Assembly: GCA_903933475.1 (NCBI GenBank)
Contig: CAIZKE010000090.1
Span: forward strand, 1-14,600
DNA length: 14,600 nucleotides
Direction of reading: 5' to 3'
From: an uncultured Alphaproteobacteria bacterium
Lineage (GTDB): Bacteria; Pseudomonadota; Alphaproteobacteria; Caulobacterales; Caulobacteraceae
The notes under the pieces are model-generated. The model had not been told where the DNA came from, ran no database searches, and saw nothing but the letters and a program-made list of their open reading frames with translations. Both the position numbers and the translations under genes were made by a program. Position 1 is the stretch's first letter. Each line of letters opens with the position of its first letter. This document shows positions 6,414 through 13,289 of the stretch, piece after piece.

Positions 6414-7834
6414 GACAGCTTCTCCCTCCAGCGGGCTGCCTGCAGGCGGACCTGGTCGGGCGCTGTGCCGCCGTAGCTCTGGCGGCTTCCCGCCGAAGCT
6501 GCGGGGGTCAGGACCTCGAACACGGCCGGGGTGATCCCCTGGCACAGGGCCTGGAACTCAGCGAGGGGCAGGCCTGGCAGGTCGACGCCGAGCGCCTCCG
6601 CCCGCTTCACGGCCGCGCCGGTCACGTGATGGGCATCGCGGAAGGGCATGTCGAGGGTGCGGACCAGCCAGTCGGCGAGGTCGGTGGCGGTCGAGAAACC
6701 GGCGCCCGCTGCCGCAGCCATCCGGTCGACGTCCGGTTCAAGGTCGAGGATCATTCCGGTCATGGCCGCCAGGGACAGCTCGAGGGCGTCGAAGGCCTCG
6801 AAGGTCGGGACCTTGTCCTCCTGCATGTCCTTGGAATAGGCCAGCGGCAGGCCCTTCATCACGATCGTCAGCTGGGTGAAGGACCCCATCAGCCGTCCGA
6901 CCTTGGCCCGGACAAGCTCGGCGGCGTCGGGATTGCGCTTCTGCGGCATGATGGACGAGCCGGTGGAAAAGGCATCCGACAGGCGCACGAAGCCGAACTG
7001 GGGCGTCGTCCAGATGACCAGCTCCTCGGCCAGGCGCGACAGGTGGATGCCGCAGAGCGTGGCCGCGGCCAGGGCCTCAAGGGCGAAGTCGCGGTCCGAG
7101 ACGCTGTCGAGGGAATTGGCCGTGGGCCGGTCGAAGCCCAGGGCCCTGGCTGTAGCCTCCCGGTCGATGGGGAAGGGCGAACCGGCCAGCGCCGCGGCGC
7201 CGAGCGGGCACTCGTTCATGCGCGTACGGGCGTCGGCGAAGCGCCCGGCATCGCGGCCGAACATCTCCACATAGGCCATCAGGTGGTGGCCGAAGGTCAC
7301 CGGCTGGGCGGGCTGGAGGTGGGTGAACCCCGGCATGAGCGTGGCGGCGTGCTGCTCGGCGCGATCCAGCAGGGCGACCTGGAGGCGGTGGAGCTGGGCG
7401 AGGGTCCGGTCGCAGGCCTCCCGCACCCACAGGCGGAAGTCGACTGCCACCTGGTCATTGCGGCTTCGGGCCGTGTGAAGGCGCCCCGCCGCGGGCCCGA
7501 TCAACTCGCGCAGCCGGGCCTCCACGTTCATGTGGATGTCCTCGAACGCCTCGCGAAAGGGGAAGGTCCCGTCCTGGATCTCGCCGGCGATGGCGTTTAG
7601 CCCCGATTTGATGGCCGCTTCGTCTTCGCTTGTAATCACGCCCTGCTTGCGCAACATCGCGGCGTGGGCGTGGGATCCAGCCAGATCCTGTTCGGCCAGC
7701 CGCCTGTCGAAACCGATGCTGACGTTGATCGCCTGCATCAGGTCGTCGGGCCGGACAGCAAAACGGCCGCCCCACATGGCTTGGCCCCCCTGGGGGCCTG
7801 TTTTCGGATCGTCTTGGGAGTCTTCGGTCATCAT
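6410..7834 (-). CDS. argH: Argininosuccinate lyase
   Basis: This 474-residue member of the fumarase/aspartase superfamily has the signature GSSIMPQKRNP (292-302), which carries the catalytic serine. It also has THLQPAQP (171-178) with the general catalytic histidine region and HTARSRNDQV (120-129). It splits argininosuccinate into arginine and fumarate, the last step of arginine synthesis. The N-terminal MWGGRF (20-25) is the usual ArgH opening. Two adjacent ATGs at 7834 and 7831 are both possible starts. A TTG further upstream at 7879 is less likely because it would run into the tlpA coding region. No purine-rich Shine-Dalgarno is visible. This is the first gene of the argH-lptM-lysA operon. 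It starts head-to-head with the tlpA-like gene, with an overlap of 2 bases or a gap of 1 base, so its promoter must lie inside tlpA. Confidence 0.96.
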   Translation of the reverse strand: MMTEDSQDDPKTGPQGGQAMWGGRFAVRPDDLMQAINVSIGFDRRLAEQDLAGSHAHAAMLRKQGVITSEDEAAIKSGLNAIAGEIQDGTFPFREAFEDIHMNVEARLRELIGPAAGRLHTARSRNDQVAVDFRLWVREACDRTLAQLHRLQVALLDRAEQHAATLMPGFTHLQPAQPVTFGHHLMAYVEMFGRDAGRFADARTRMNECPLGAAALAGSPFPIDREATARALGFDRPTANSLDSVSDRDFALEALAAATLCGIHLSRLAEELVIWTTPQFGFVRLSDAFSTGSSIMPQKRNPDAAELVRAKVGRLMGSFTQLTIVMKGLPLAYSKDMQEDKVPTFEAFDALELSLAAMTGMILDLEPDVDRMAAAAGAGFSTATDLADWLVRTLDMPFRDAHHVTGAAVKRAEALGVDLPGLPLAEFQALCQGITPAVFEVLTPAASAGSRQSYGGTAPDQVRLQAARWREKLS

Positions 7835-8453
7835 GAGCCAGGATAAAGAAGCCGGATCTCCCAGGGTGGGCGTTCTCAAGTTCGCCCTCTGGGGCGCTGC
7901 CCTGGTCGGCGTCGCCGTCGTTGTCTACATCATCAGCCAGGCTTTCATAACCCCTCGGGCGAAGGGCAGCCTCAAGGACCTGACCCGGGGCGAGATGTCC
8001 CGCCTGGTCCTGCCCGCCGAGGCCTCTGCTGCGCCCGCCACCAGCTTCCTTGACGCAGACGGCAAGCCCGTGCGGATCGGCGACTTCCGCGGCAAGGTTG
8101 TCGTGGTGAACCTGTGGGCCACCTGGTGCGCCCCCTGCATCCTGGAGATGCCGACCCTCGCCAAGCTGGCCGAGGCCCAGAAGGGCCGGGACGTCGTCGT
8201 CCTGGCCATCTCCATTGACCGCGACAAGGATGCGGACAAGGCTCGAGCCTTCATCGCCAAGAACGCGCCCCTGTCCTTCTACCGCGACCCCAAGTCAAAC
8301 CTGCCCTTCTCTCTAATCCCTCCGACGGCCGCCATGCCGACGACCCTTGTCTTCGGTCGCGACGGTGTGGAGCGTGCGCGGATGCTGGGTGAGGCGGACT
8401 GGGGCGGCAAGGACGCCGCAGCGGTGATCGATCGCCTGCTCCAGGAAAAGTAA
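7833..8453 (+). CDS. TlpA-like membrane-anchored thiol-disulfide oxidoreductase
   Basis: This 206-residue protein has an N-terminal membrane anchor (about 15-37) and a thioredoxin-fold domain (about 62-206). The active site is W98-C-A-P-C102 in VVVNLWATWCAPCILEMPTL. E105-M-P107 after it and the cis-proline P169 (AMPTTLVF) are as in TlpA/ResA proteins. Such proteins act in the periplasm as reductants of protein disulfides, for example in cytochrome c or oxidase maturation; the partner here is unknown. The ATG at 7833 places the anchor near the N-terminus. The frame is open further upstream inside argH, but that stretch is antisense to argH and lacks family features. A weak ribosome-binding site GGGAG lies at 7816-7820. 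Its start overlaps or abuts that of divergent argH. Confidence 0.9.
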   Translation: MSQDKEAGSPRVGVLKFALWGAALVGVAVVVYIISQAFITPRAKGSLKDLTRGEMSRLVLPAEASAAPATSFLDADGKPVRIGDFRGKVVVVNLWATWCAPCILEMPTLAKLAEAQKGRDVVVLAISIDRDKDADKARAFIAKNAPLSFYRDPKSNLPFSLIPPTAAMPTTLVFGRDGVERARMLGEADWGGKDAAAVIDRLLQEK

Positions 8454-8460
8454 TGGGTTC

Positions 8461-8485
8461 CGGCCGTCCTGCGGCCGAGGAAGGA
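8461..8485 (+). promoter_or_regulatory. Hairpin and strong Shine-Dalgarno before the thiolase-like gene
   Basis: CGGCCG (8461-8466) and CGGCCG (8472-8477) can form a 6-bp stem with a 5-base loop. It lies directly before AGGAAGGA (8478-8485), a strong ribosome-binding site 7 bases before the ATG at 8493. There is no T-run, so it is not a standard terminator. It may only separate tlpA from the next gene, or modulate translation. The Shine-Dalgarno fixes the start of the thiolase-like gene. Confidence 0.5.
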
Positions 8486-8492
8486 AATCACG

Positions 8493-10025
8493 ATGTCTTC
8501 AACGGATGACCGCACACCGGTGCTGATTGGGGTCGGGCAGGCTGCGGAGCGCCCGACGGACCCCGGATATCGCGCCCTCTCCCCGGCCGACCTCGCCGGG
8601 GAAGCGGCCCGCGCCGCCCTGGCCGACGCCGGTGCCTCCGGCGACCTCGCCGGTGCCCTGGATGTGATCGTCGCCATCCGCCAGTTCGAGATCTCCTCGC
8701 CGGGTGCCAAGGCGCCCTTCGGCGCCTCCAACAACTTCCCTCGCTCGGTGGCCCGGCGCATCGGCGCAGACCCGGTCCGGGCGATCTTGGAGATCACCGG
8801 CGGCCAGGGCCCCCAGCGCCTGGTGGGCGAGTTCTGCGAGGCCATCGCCAAGGGGGAGGCCCAGGCGGTCCTGCTGGTGGGCTCCGAAGCCATGTCCACC
8901 GTCCTGACCCTCAATGCGAAGGGCGAGACCCCGGACTGGTCCGAGACCGTCGAGGGGTCGATGGAGGACCGCGGCTACGGCCTGGAGGGCATGTTCACCC
9001 CGTCGATCCTCAAGCACCGGATCACCGGGGCCATTCCCGCCTATGCCCTGTTCGAGAATGCCCGGCGCGCGCGCCTGGGCCTCGACCGGCCAGCCTATGC
9101 CCGGAAGATGGGCGAGTTGTTCGCGCCCTTCACGCGGGTGGCCGCGGCCAATCCCTATTCCGCCTCGCCGGTCGAGAAGACCGCGGAGGAACTGGTCGCC
9201 GTCAGCGAGAAGAACCGGATCGTCGCCGATCCCTTCACCCGTATGCTGGTGGCCCGGGACCAGGTGAACCAGGCCGCCGCGGTGATCCTGACCTCGGTGG
9301 GCCACGCCCGCGCCCTGGGCGTACCCGAGGACCGCTTCGTCTACCTGCACGGCCAGGCCGATGCCAACGAGCTGACCATCATGGAGCGGCCCGACCTGTC
9401 GGCCAGCCCTTCCGCCATCTCCGCTGGCCGCAAGGCTCTGGAACTGGCCGGGCGCACGGCCGACGACATGGCGGTCTTCGACTTCTACTCCTGCTTCCCC
9501 ATCGCCGTGTTCAACATGATCGACGGCCTGGGCATCGCCGCGGACGACCCCCGCGGCCTGACCCTGACGGGCGGCCTGCCCTATTTCGGCGGGGCAGGGA
9601 ACAACTACTCCATGCACGCCATCGCCGAGGTCGTCCCGGCCCTGCGCGCCCACCCGGGCGCCTTCGGCTTCATCGGCGCCAACGGCGGCATGCTCTCGAA
9701 ATACTCGGCGGGGGTCTATTCCACGGCGCCGGCGGACTGGAGCCAGCCCGAGGCCCGCCGGGCGAAGATCCCCTACGACCCGGTCCCCGGGCTTGAGGTC
9801 GAAACGGCGACGGGCGAGGCGACGGTGGAGACCTACACCACCACCACGACCCGCTCGGGGGCGGCCATCGTGGTCATCGCCCGCCTGGCCGATGGTCGCC
9901 GCGCCGCCGCCAACCAGGCCTCTGAGGCCGCCTTCGCGGAACTGGCCGCGCGCGAGCCCATCGGCCGCCGGGTTCGCCTGGAAACCGACGCCGAGGGCTT
10001 CAACCGCTTCACCTTCATCGACTGA
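8493..10025 (+). CDS. Thiolase-like protein (acetyl-CoA acetyltransferase family) lacking catalytic residues, with C-terminal extension
   Basis: This 510-residue protein has the thiolase fold in order: N-terminal VLIGVGQAAERP (9-20), a core to about residue 400, and an extra C-terminal segment of about 105 residues (about 405-510). The usual thiolase active-site residues are missing. The nucleophile motif N-x-x-C-x-S-G is replaced by TGGQGPQ (102-108), the HEAF/HDCF histidine region reads FDFYSCFP (329-336), GHP reads GNN (369-371), and C-x-G reads NGG (397-399). This pattern and the extension resemble the thiolase-like TLP1/SCP2-thiolase-like group of mycobacteria and trypanosomes, whose reaction is unknown. 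Automated annotation would call it acetyl-CoA acetyltransferase, but I would not assign that activity. The start at 8493 has a strong Shine-Dalgarno. It lies 39 bases after tlpA and overlaps convergent TTC38-like gene by 11 bases. Confidence 0.85.
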   Translation: MSSTDDRTPVLIGVGQAAERPTDPGYRALSPADLAGEAARAALADAGASGDLAGALDVIVAIRQFEISSPGAKAPFGASNNFPRSVARRIGADPVRAILEITGGQGPQRLVGEFCEAIAKGEAQAVLLVGSEAMSTVLTLNAKGETPDWSETVEGSMEDRGYGLEGMFTPSILKHRITGAIPAYALFENARRARLGLDRPAYARKMGELFAPFTRVAAANPYSASPVEKTAEELVAVSEKNRIVADPFTRMLVARDQVNQAAAVILTSVGHARALGVPEDRFVYLHGQADANELTIMERPDLSASPSAISAGRKALELAGRTADDMAVFDFYSCFPIAVFNMIDGLGIAADDPRGLTLTGGLPYFGGAGNNYSMHAIAEVVPALRAHPGAFGFIGANGGMLSKYSAGVYSTAPADWSQPEARRAKIPYDPVPGLEVETATGEATVETYTTTTTRSGAAIVVIARLADGRRAAANQASEAAFAELAAREPIGRRVRLETDAEGFNRFTFID

Positions 10026-11331
10026 GGGCGTCCAGCTCGTCCAGGCGTGCCTGGCTCCAGACGCTGTCCGGACGCTCGGCCAGTCGCTCGCGCACCAGCA
10101 CCTGGGCGAAGCCGGTCTCGCCGCTGCGCAGGGCTGCAACCAGCAGGGTCCTCTGCCAGGCGTCGCGCTGGGCGTGGCTGCCTCCGAACACCGACAGCAG
10201 ATGCCGCACGGGCGCCAGCCAGGCGACGCAGGCCGCGAAGTCGCCCCGGGCGAAGGCCAGGACGCCCCGCGCCGCAGACAGCCCCGCCGCCTTCAGGACC
10301 TGGGCGTTGTTCGCCGCCGGGTCCGGGTTTGCCGCCGCCTCGGCCATGCGGTCGACCAGGGCCGCCGCCCGGTCCAGCCGCCCGGCACCGCAGTGGGCCA
10401 GCACGGCGTGAAGGTCGTTGAAGGCGTACCAGGCCCCCTCGTCATGCAGGGCCCATTCGTCTGACAGCCGGTCCCAGCGCCCGCCCGCGTCCACGCCGTC
10501 CAGCTTCAGCCTCCAGAGCAGGCCCGCCGAATCAATCAGGGTCATGGCCAGGGGATCGGGTCCGCCATCCCAGACGGTTGCGTCATGCAGGGCCAGGGCC
10601 CTGTCCGCGCCCTCGGTTTCGAGGGCGAAGAGGGCCGTATGCCAGGAGGTGTGGACCTTCAGGAAATGGTCGTGCCCCCAGTGCGGCCTGCGGGTGTCCA
10701 GCAGGTCCAGGCCCGCCTGCGCGCGGCCCTGCATTTCGAGGGTATGGACGAGGGCGTGCTGGGCCCAGACGTCGTCGGGCGCGCCGTCCAGGGCCTGCCG
10801 GGCCGAGGCCTCGGCAGCGGGATACGCGCCCAACTCCTCAAGCCCGAAGGCCTGCAGGCCGAACAGGTAGGGATAGGCGGGGTCGGCCGGATCCCAGGCT
10901 TTCAACGCCGCGGTCGGTCGGCTCCTGAGCCTTCCGGCGTCGCCCAGGAAGAAGTCCAGCTGGTGGGCGGCGTTCAGGGCGATGGGGTCAGTCGGCCAGG
11001 CCTCCAGCAGGGTGTCCAGTCGCCGGCTCGCGCCTGACCAATCTCCCGCCGCCCAGGCCCGGATCACCGCCAGGTGTGCGGCCTCCCGGTCATCCACCGG
11101 GACGATTTCGCCCATCCTCGCAAGGCCGGAGACGCCAGGACCGCGCTCCGAGGACATCAGGCCCAGATAGGCGCCCAGCATCCGTCCCAGGGCGCAGTCT
11201 GGGTCGGAGGCCGCCGTCTTGAGAAAGCCCATGGCCTCGGGCCGCATGGCGAAGAGGGCCTCCACGGCCTGCTCCAGGGCGGCCACCGCCCGGGGGCTTC
11301 CCCGCGTCTCCAGTCCAAACCGGTCCTTCAT
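10015..11331 (-). CDS. TTC38-like tetratricopeptide repeat protein
   Basis: This 438-residue, alanine-rich, mostly helical protein has TPR-like helical pairs. Examples are the pair around AYPYLFGLQAFGLEELGAYPAAEASARQALDGAPDDVWAQHALVHTLEMQGR and the repeats at both ends. Its opening (DRFGLETRGSPRAVAALEQAVEAL), length and HxxxW-containing middle (PHWGHDHFLKVHTSWHTALF) recall the TTC38 family found in bacteria and animals. No catalytic residues are known for the family and its function is unknown. There is no signal peptide, so it is probably cytoplasmic. The ATG at 11331 has a good Shine-Dalgarno (GAGGGGGA, 7 bases away). Its end overlaps the end of the thiolase-like gene by 11 bases. The TPR call is firm; the TTC38 assignment is from remembered resemblance. 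Confidence 0.75.
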   Translation of the reverse strand: MKDRFGLETRGSPRAVAALEQAVEALFAMRPEAMGFLKTAASDPDCALGRMLGAYLGLMSSERGPGVSGLARMGEIVPVDDREAAHLAVIRAWAAGDWSGASRRLDTLLEAWPTDPIALNAAHQLDFFLGDAGRLRSRPTAALKAWDPADPAYPYLFGLQAFGLEELGAYPAAEASARQALDGAPDDVWAQHALVHTLEMQGRAQAGLDLLDTRRPHWGHDHFLKVHTSWHTALFALETEGADRALALHDATVWDGGPDPLAMTLIDSAGLLWRLKLDGVDAGGRWDRLSDEWALHDEGAWYAFNDLHAVLAHCGAGRLDRAAALVDRMAEAAANPDPAANNAQVLKAAGLSAARGVLAFARGDFAACVAWLAPVRHLLSVFGGSHAQRDAWQRTLLVAALRSGETGFAQVLVRERLAERPDSVWSQARLDELDALSR

Positions 11332-11338
11332 GCGCAGG

Positions 11339-11346
11339 TCCCCCTC
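11339..11346 (-). promoter_or_regulatory. Ribosome-binding site fixing the TTC38-like start
   Basis: GAGGGGGA on the minus strand lies 7 bases before the ATG at 11331. The 84-base divergent gap 11332-11415 holds this site and the AAGG (11406-11409) of the small plus-strand gene. I see no clear promoter hexamers in it. Confidence 0.65.
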
Positions 11347-11415
11347 AGCCTCCTGATCTTGCCACGCGCCGCGCGCCGGTCCAGAGCTTGCCGACCTGAT
11401 GCACCAAGGTCCGCC

Positions 11416-11628
11416 ATGCCCAAAGGTCCCGCCTTTCCTGAACAGACCCGCGCCGCGGCCGAGACCCTCATCGCCCAGTATGGCGAGGATGCCGAGGTGA
11501 TCGCCACCCTTCGCGCCGCGGAGTTCGCCGCCATGGGCGACCGCAAGGGGCTTGCGGACTGGGACGACATCATCGCCTGCGTCGCCGCGCTCCAGGCGGG
11601 AGGGACAGGCGGCGCGACCCTCAACTGA
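11416..11628 (+). CDS. Small hypothetical protein, 70 residues
   Basis: ATG at 11416 has an AAGG ribosome-binding site (11406-11409) 6 bases upstream and opens a 70-residue frame to the TGA at 11626-11628. The frame is open further upstream, but that part is antisense to the TTC38-like gene. The product is acidic and helical, with the core ETLIAQYGEDAEVIATLRAA followed by GDRKGLADWDDIIACVAALQ. This pattern, one helix, a G-D-x-x-G turn, then D-W-x-x-I, recalls small uncharacterised alphaproteobacterial proteins of the DUF6961 kind, though I am not certain of that. No signal peptide or membrane segment is seen. It is divergent from the TTC38-like gene and convergent with the monooxygenase gene. 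Its stop codon lies inside a strong hairpin. Function unknown. Confidence 0.7.
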   Translation: MPKGPAFPEQTRAAAETLIAQYGEDAEVIATLRAAEFAAMGDRKGLADWDDIIACVAALQAGGTGGATLN

Positions 11629-11636
11629 GGGTCGCG
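11613..11636. terminator. Strong inverted repeat between convergent genes, possible bidirectional terminator
   Basis: Arms 11613-11623 (CGCGACCCTCA) and 11626-11636 (TGAGGGTCGCG) are perfect 11-base complements separated by AC. They would form a stem of about 10 bp with a 4-base loop in RNA from either strand. The hairpin includes the stop of the small gene and lies 14 bases past the end of the convergent monooxygenase gene. No T-run follows on either strand, so termination would be atypical or the hairpin may protect 3' ends. Confidence 0.55.
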
Positions 11637-11649
11637 GTCACCTGAAGGC

Positions 11650-13152
11650 TCAGTTCCCGTACCGGAAGATCGGGTCGTCCAGGTCGATCTTCGGCAGATC
11701 GTCCTTTTCCCGCCAGTAGTCCTGGCTGTGACGCCATTCGGGCTTGTCGCCCGACCTGGGCAAGAGGTGACCACCGCGCTGCAGGTAGCCCGGGTTGAAG
11801 TCCTCGGGGTCCATCCAGGGACCCAGGGTCATGTCCTTGTCCTCGGGCCGGAGCTCGGGGGTCACCCGCTTCACGCCCTTTGTCTTCATGTGGTCGAGGA
11901 GCCGGCAGACGAAGTCGCCGAGCAGGTCCACCCGAAGGGTCCAGCTGGCCCGGAAATAGCCGAACACCCAGACCAGGTTCGGCACGCCGGTGAACATCAT
12001 GCCGCGGTAGGTGACGGTCTTGGACATGTCGAGGGGCTTGCCGTCGACCGTCATCTCGATGTCGCCCAGCACGCTCAGGTGGAAACCCGTGGCGGTGACG
12101 ACCACGTCGGCCTCGATCACCTTGCCGGACTTCAGCTTCACGCCCTCCGGGACGAAGCGGTCGATCTCATCGGTCACGACGCTGGCCTGGCCCTCGATCA
12201 CCGACTTGAAGAGGTCGCCCTCGGGTACGAAGGCGATCCGCTGGCTCCAGGGGCGGTACTTGGGCGTGAAGTTTTGCTGCACTGCCTCATCGCCGAGGAA
12301 GGCGCGGACGCCCGACAGCAGCTCGTTCCTCACAACCTCCGGCTCCTCGAAGGAGCGCCGGGTGAACTCGCCGCCGTCAAACAGGATCTTCCGGCGGACG
12401 ATCTCGTGGATCCAGGTCTCATCGATCTCGAGCTGGCGCAGGGTGTCGGCCAGCTCGTTGGCGTTCCGTCCCGGAATGAAATAGGTCGGCGAACGCTGCA
12501 GCATGGTCACATGGGCGCACTTTCCAGCGATGGCCGGGACCAGGGTGGCCGCGGTCGCGCCCGAGCCGATCAGCAGCACCTTCTTGCCCGTAAGGTCGAT
12601 ATCCTTGGGCCAGTTCTGCGGGTGAATGACCTGACCCTGGTAGTCCTCCATCCCCTCCCAGTCGGGGGTGTAGCCGACGTCGTGCCGGTAATAGCCCTGG
12701 CACATCCAGAGGAAGTTGCAGGTGAAGGCCACCGTCTCGTCGGTGTCGAGGCGGACCGCCTCCACCGTCCAGGTATTGTCCAGGCTGGACCAGGTGGTCT
12801 TCAGGATCTTGTGCCGGTAGCGGATGTGCCGGCCGATGTCGTTCTCGGCGATCACCTCGCCCATGTATTTCAGGATCTCCTCGGCCGAGGCGATCGGGGC
12901 GTTGACCCAGGGCTTGAAGCGATAGCCAAAGGTGTAGAGGTCGCTGTCCGAGCGGATGCCGGGATACTTGTGCGTGCTCCAGGTCCCGCCAAAGGTCTCC
13001 TGGGTCTCAAGGACGACATAGCTTGTCCCCCGCGACTGGGTCTCGAGGTGGTAGGCGCCGCCGATTCCGGAAATGCCAGCGCCGACGACCAGGACGTCGA
13101 AATGCTCGATCTTGGTCGCCGCGCTGCGGCTCAGGGTTTCCGTCGCACTCAT
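11650..13152 (-). CDS. Flavin-containing Baeyer-Villiger monooxygenase, EthA-like
   Basis: This 500-residue protein has the FAD Rossmann motif GAGISG (24-29), the Baeyer-Villiger fingerprint G-G-T-W-x4-Y-P-G-x3-D (55-69), the second fingerprint in YQGQVIHPQNWP (171-182, F replaced by Y) and the NADPH motif GSGATA (196-201). HVTMLQRSPTYF (214-225) and GMMFTGVPNL also match EthA-type enzymes. Members use FAD, NADPH and O2 to turn ketones into esters or lactones, and some oxidise thioamides or sulfides. The substrate here cannot be told. The ATG at 13152 has a GAGGAAG ribosome-binding site. The frame stays open to 13218, but the extension lacks similarity and has no site. A perfect FNR/FixK-type box lies 88 bases upstream. 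It is convergent with the small gene. Confidence 0.92.
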   Translation of the reverse strand: MSATETLSRSAATKIEHFDVLVVGAGISGIGGAYHLETQSRGTSYVVLETQETFGGTWSTHKYPGIRSDSDLYTFGYRFKPWVNAPIASAEEILKYMGEVIAENDIGRHIRYRHKILKTTWSSLDNTWTVEAVRLDTDETVAFTCNFLWMCQGYYRHDVGYTPDWEGMEDYQGQVIHPQNWPKDIDLTGKKVLLIGSGATAATLVPAIAGKCAHVTMLQRSPTYFIPGRNANELADTLRQLEIDETWIHEIVRRKILFDGGEFTRRSFEEPEVVRNELLSGVRAFLGDEAVQQNFTPKYRPWSQRIAFVPEGDLFKSVIEGQASVVTDEIDRFVPEGVKLKSGKVIEADVVVTATGFHLSVLGDIEMTVDGKPLDMSKTVTYRGMMFTGVPNLVWVFGYFRASWTLRVDLLGDFVCRLLDHMKTKGVKRVTPELRPEDKDMTLGPWMDPEDFNPGYLQRGGHLLPRSGDKPEWRHSQDYWREKDDLPKIDLDDPIFRYGN

Positions 13153-13155
13153 GGT

Positions 13156-13162
13156 CTTCCTC
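13156..13162 (-). promoter_or_regulatory. Ribosome-binding site fixing the monooxygenase start
   Basis: GAGGAAG on the minus strand places its AGGA core 5 bases before the ATG at 13152, favouring this start over the longer open frame to 13218. Confidence 0.65.
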
Positions 13163-13176
13163 AAATGTCTGGTCGT

Positions 13177-13191
13177 CCGGCCCCAGGCCGG
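13177..13191. repeat. Small inverted repeat in the monooxygenase leader
   Basis: CCGGCC (13177-13182) and GGCCGG (13186-13191) form a 6-bp stem with a 3-base loop, 25 bases before the start codon. In GC-rich DNA this may be chance. Confidence 0.3.
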
Positions 13192-13233
13192 GAGACGCAA
13201 TGCAAGAAAGGGAACCAAGCCCCTATCGCCTCA

Positions 13234-13247
13234 TTGATCAAGATCAA
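13234..13247. promoter_or_regulatory. Perfect FNR/FixK-type box upstream of the monooxygenase
   Basis: TTGATCAAGATCAA fits the FNR/Anr/FixK consensus TTGAT-N4-ATCAA at all ten fixed positions. Its centre is 88 bases upstream of the monooxygenase ATG and 50 bases past the end of pheT, so the monooxygenase is the only gene in place to be its target. The 137-base gap 13153-13289 otherwise holds only the ribosome-binding site and a small hairpin. No clear -10 hexamer is seen at the spacing expected for class II activation, so activation or repression cannot be decided. Confidence 0.65.
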
Positions 13248-13289
13248 TAAGTCACGGGAAATTCCGGGCCTGGCGACGCCGGGGGCGGT

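Noticed and set aside
8499..10139. A 546-codon open frame on the minus strand antisense to the thiolase-like gene
   Set aside because: Long antisense frames are expected opposite GC-rich genes with GC-rich third positions. The translation is a low-information Gly/Asp/Gln/His-rich sequence with no family resemblance, while the plus-strand gene has clear fold motifs and a strong ribosome-binding site.
13261..13289. Possible terminator hairpin after pheT
   Set aside because: Only short GC stems (CCGG/CCGG or GGCG/CGCC) can be drawn and no T-run follows, so chance pairing in GC-rich DNA is as likely.
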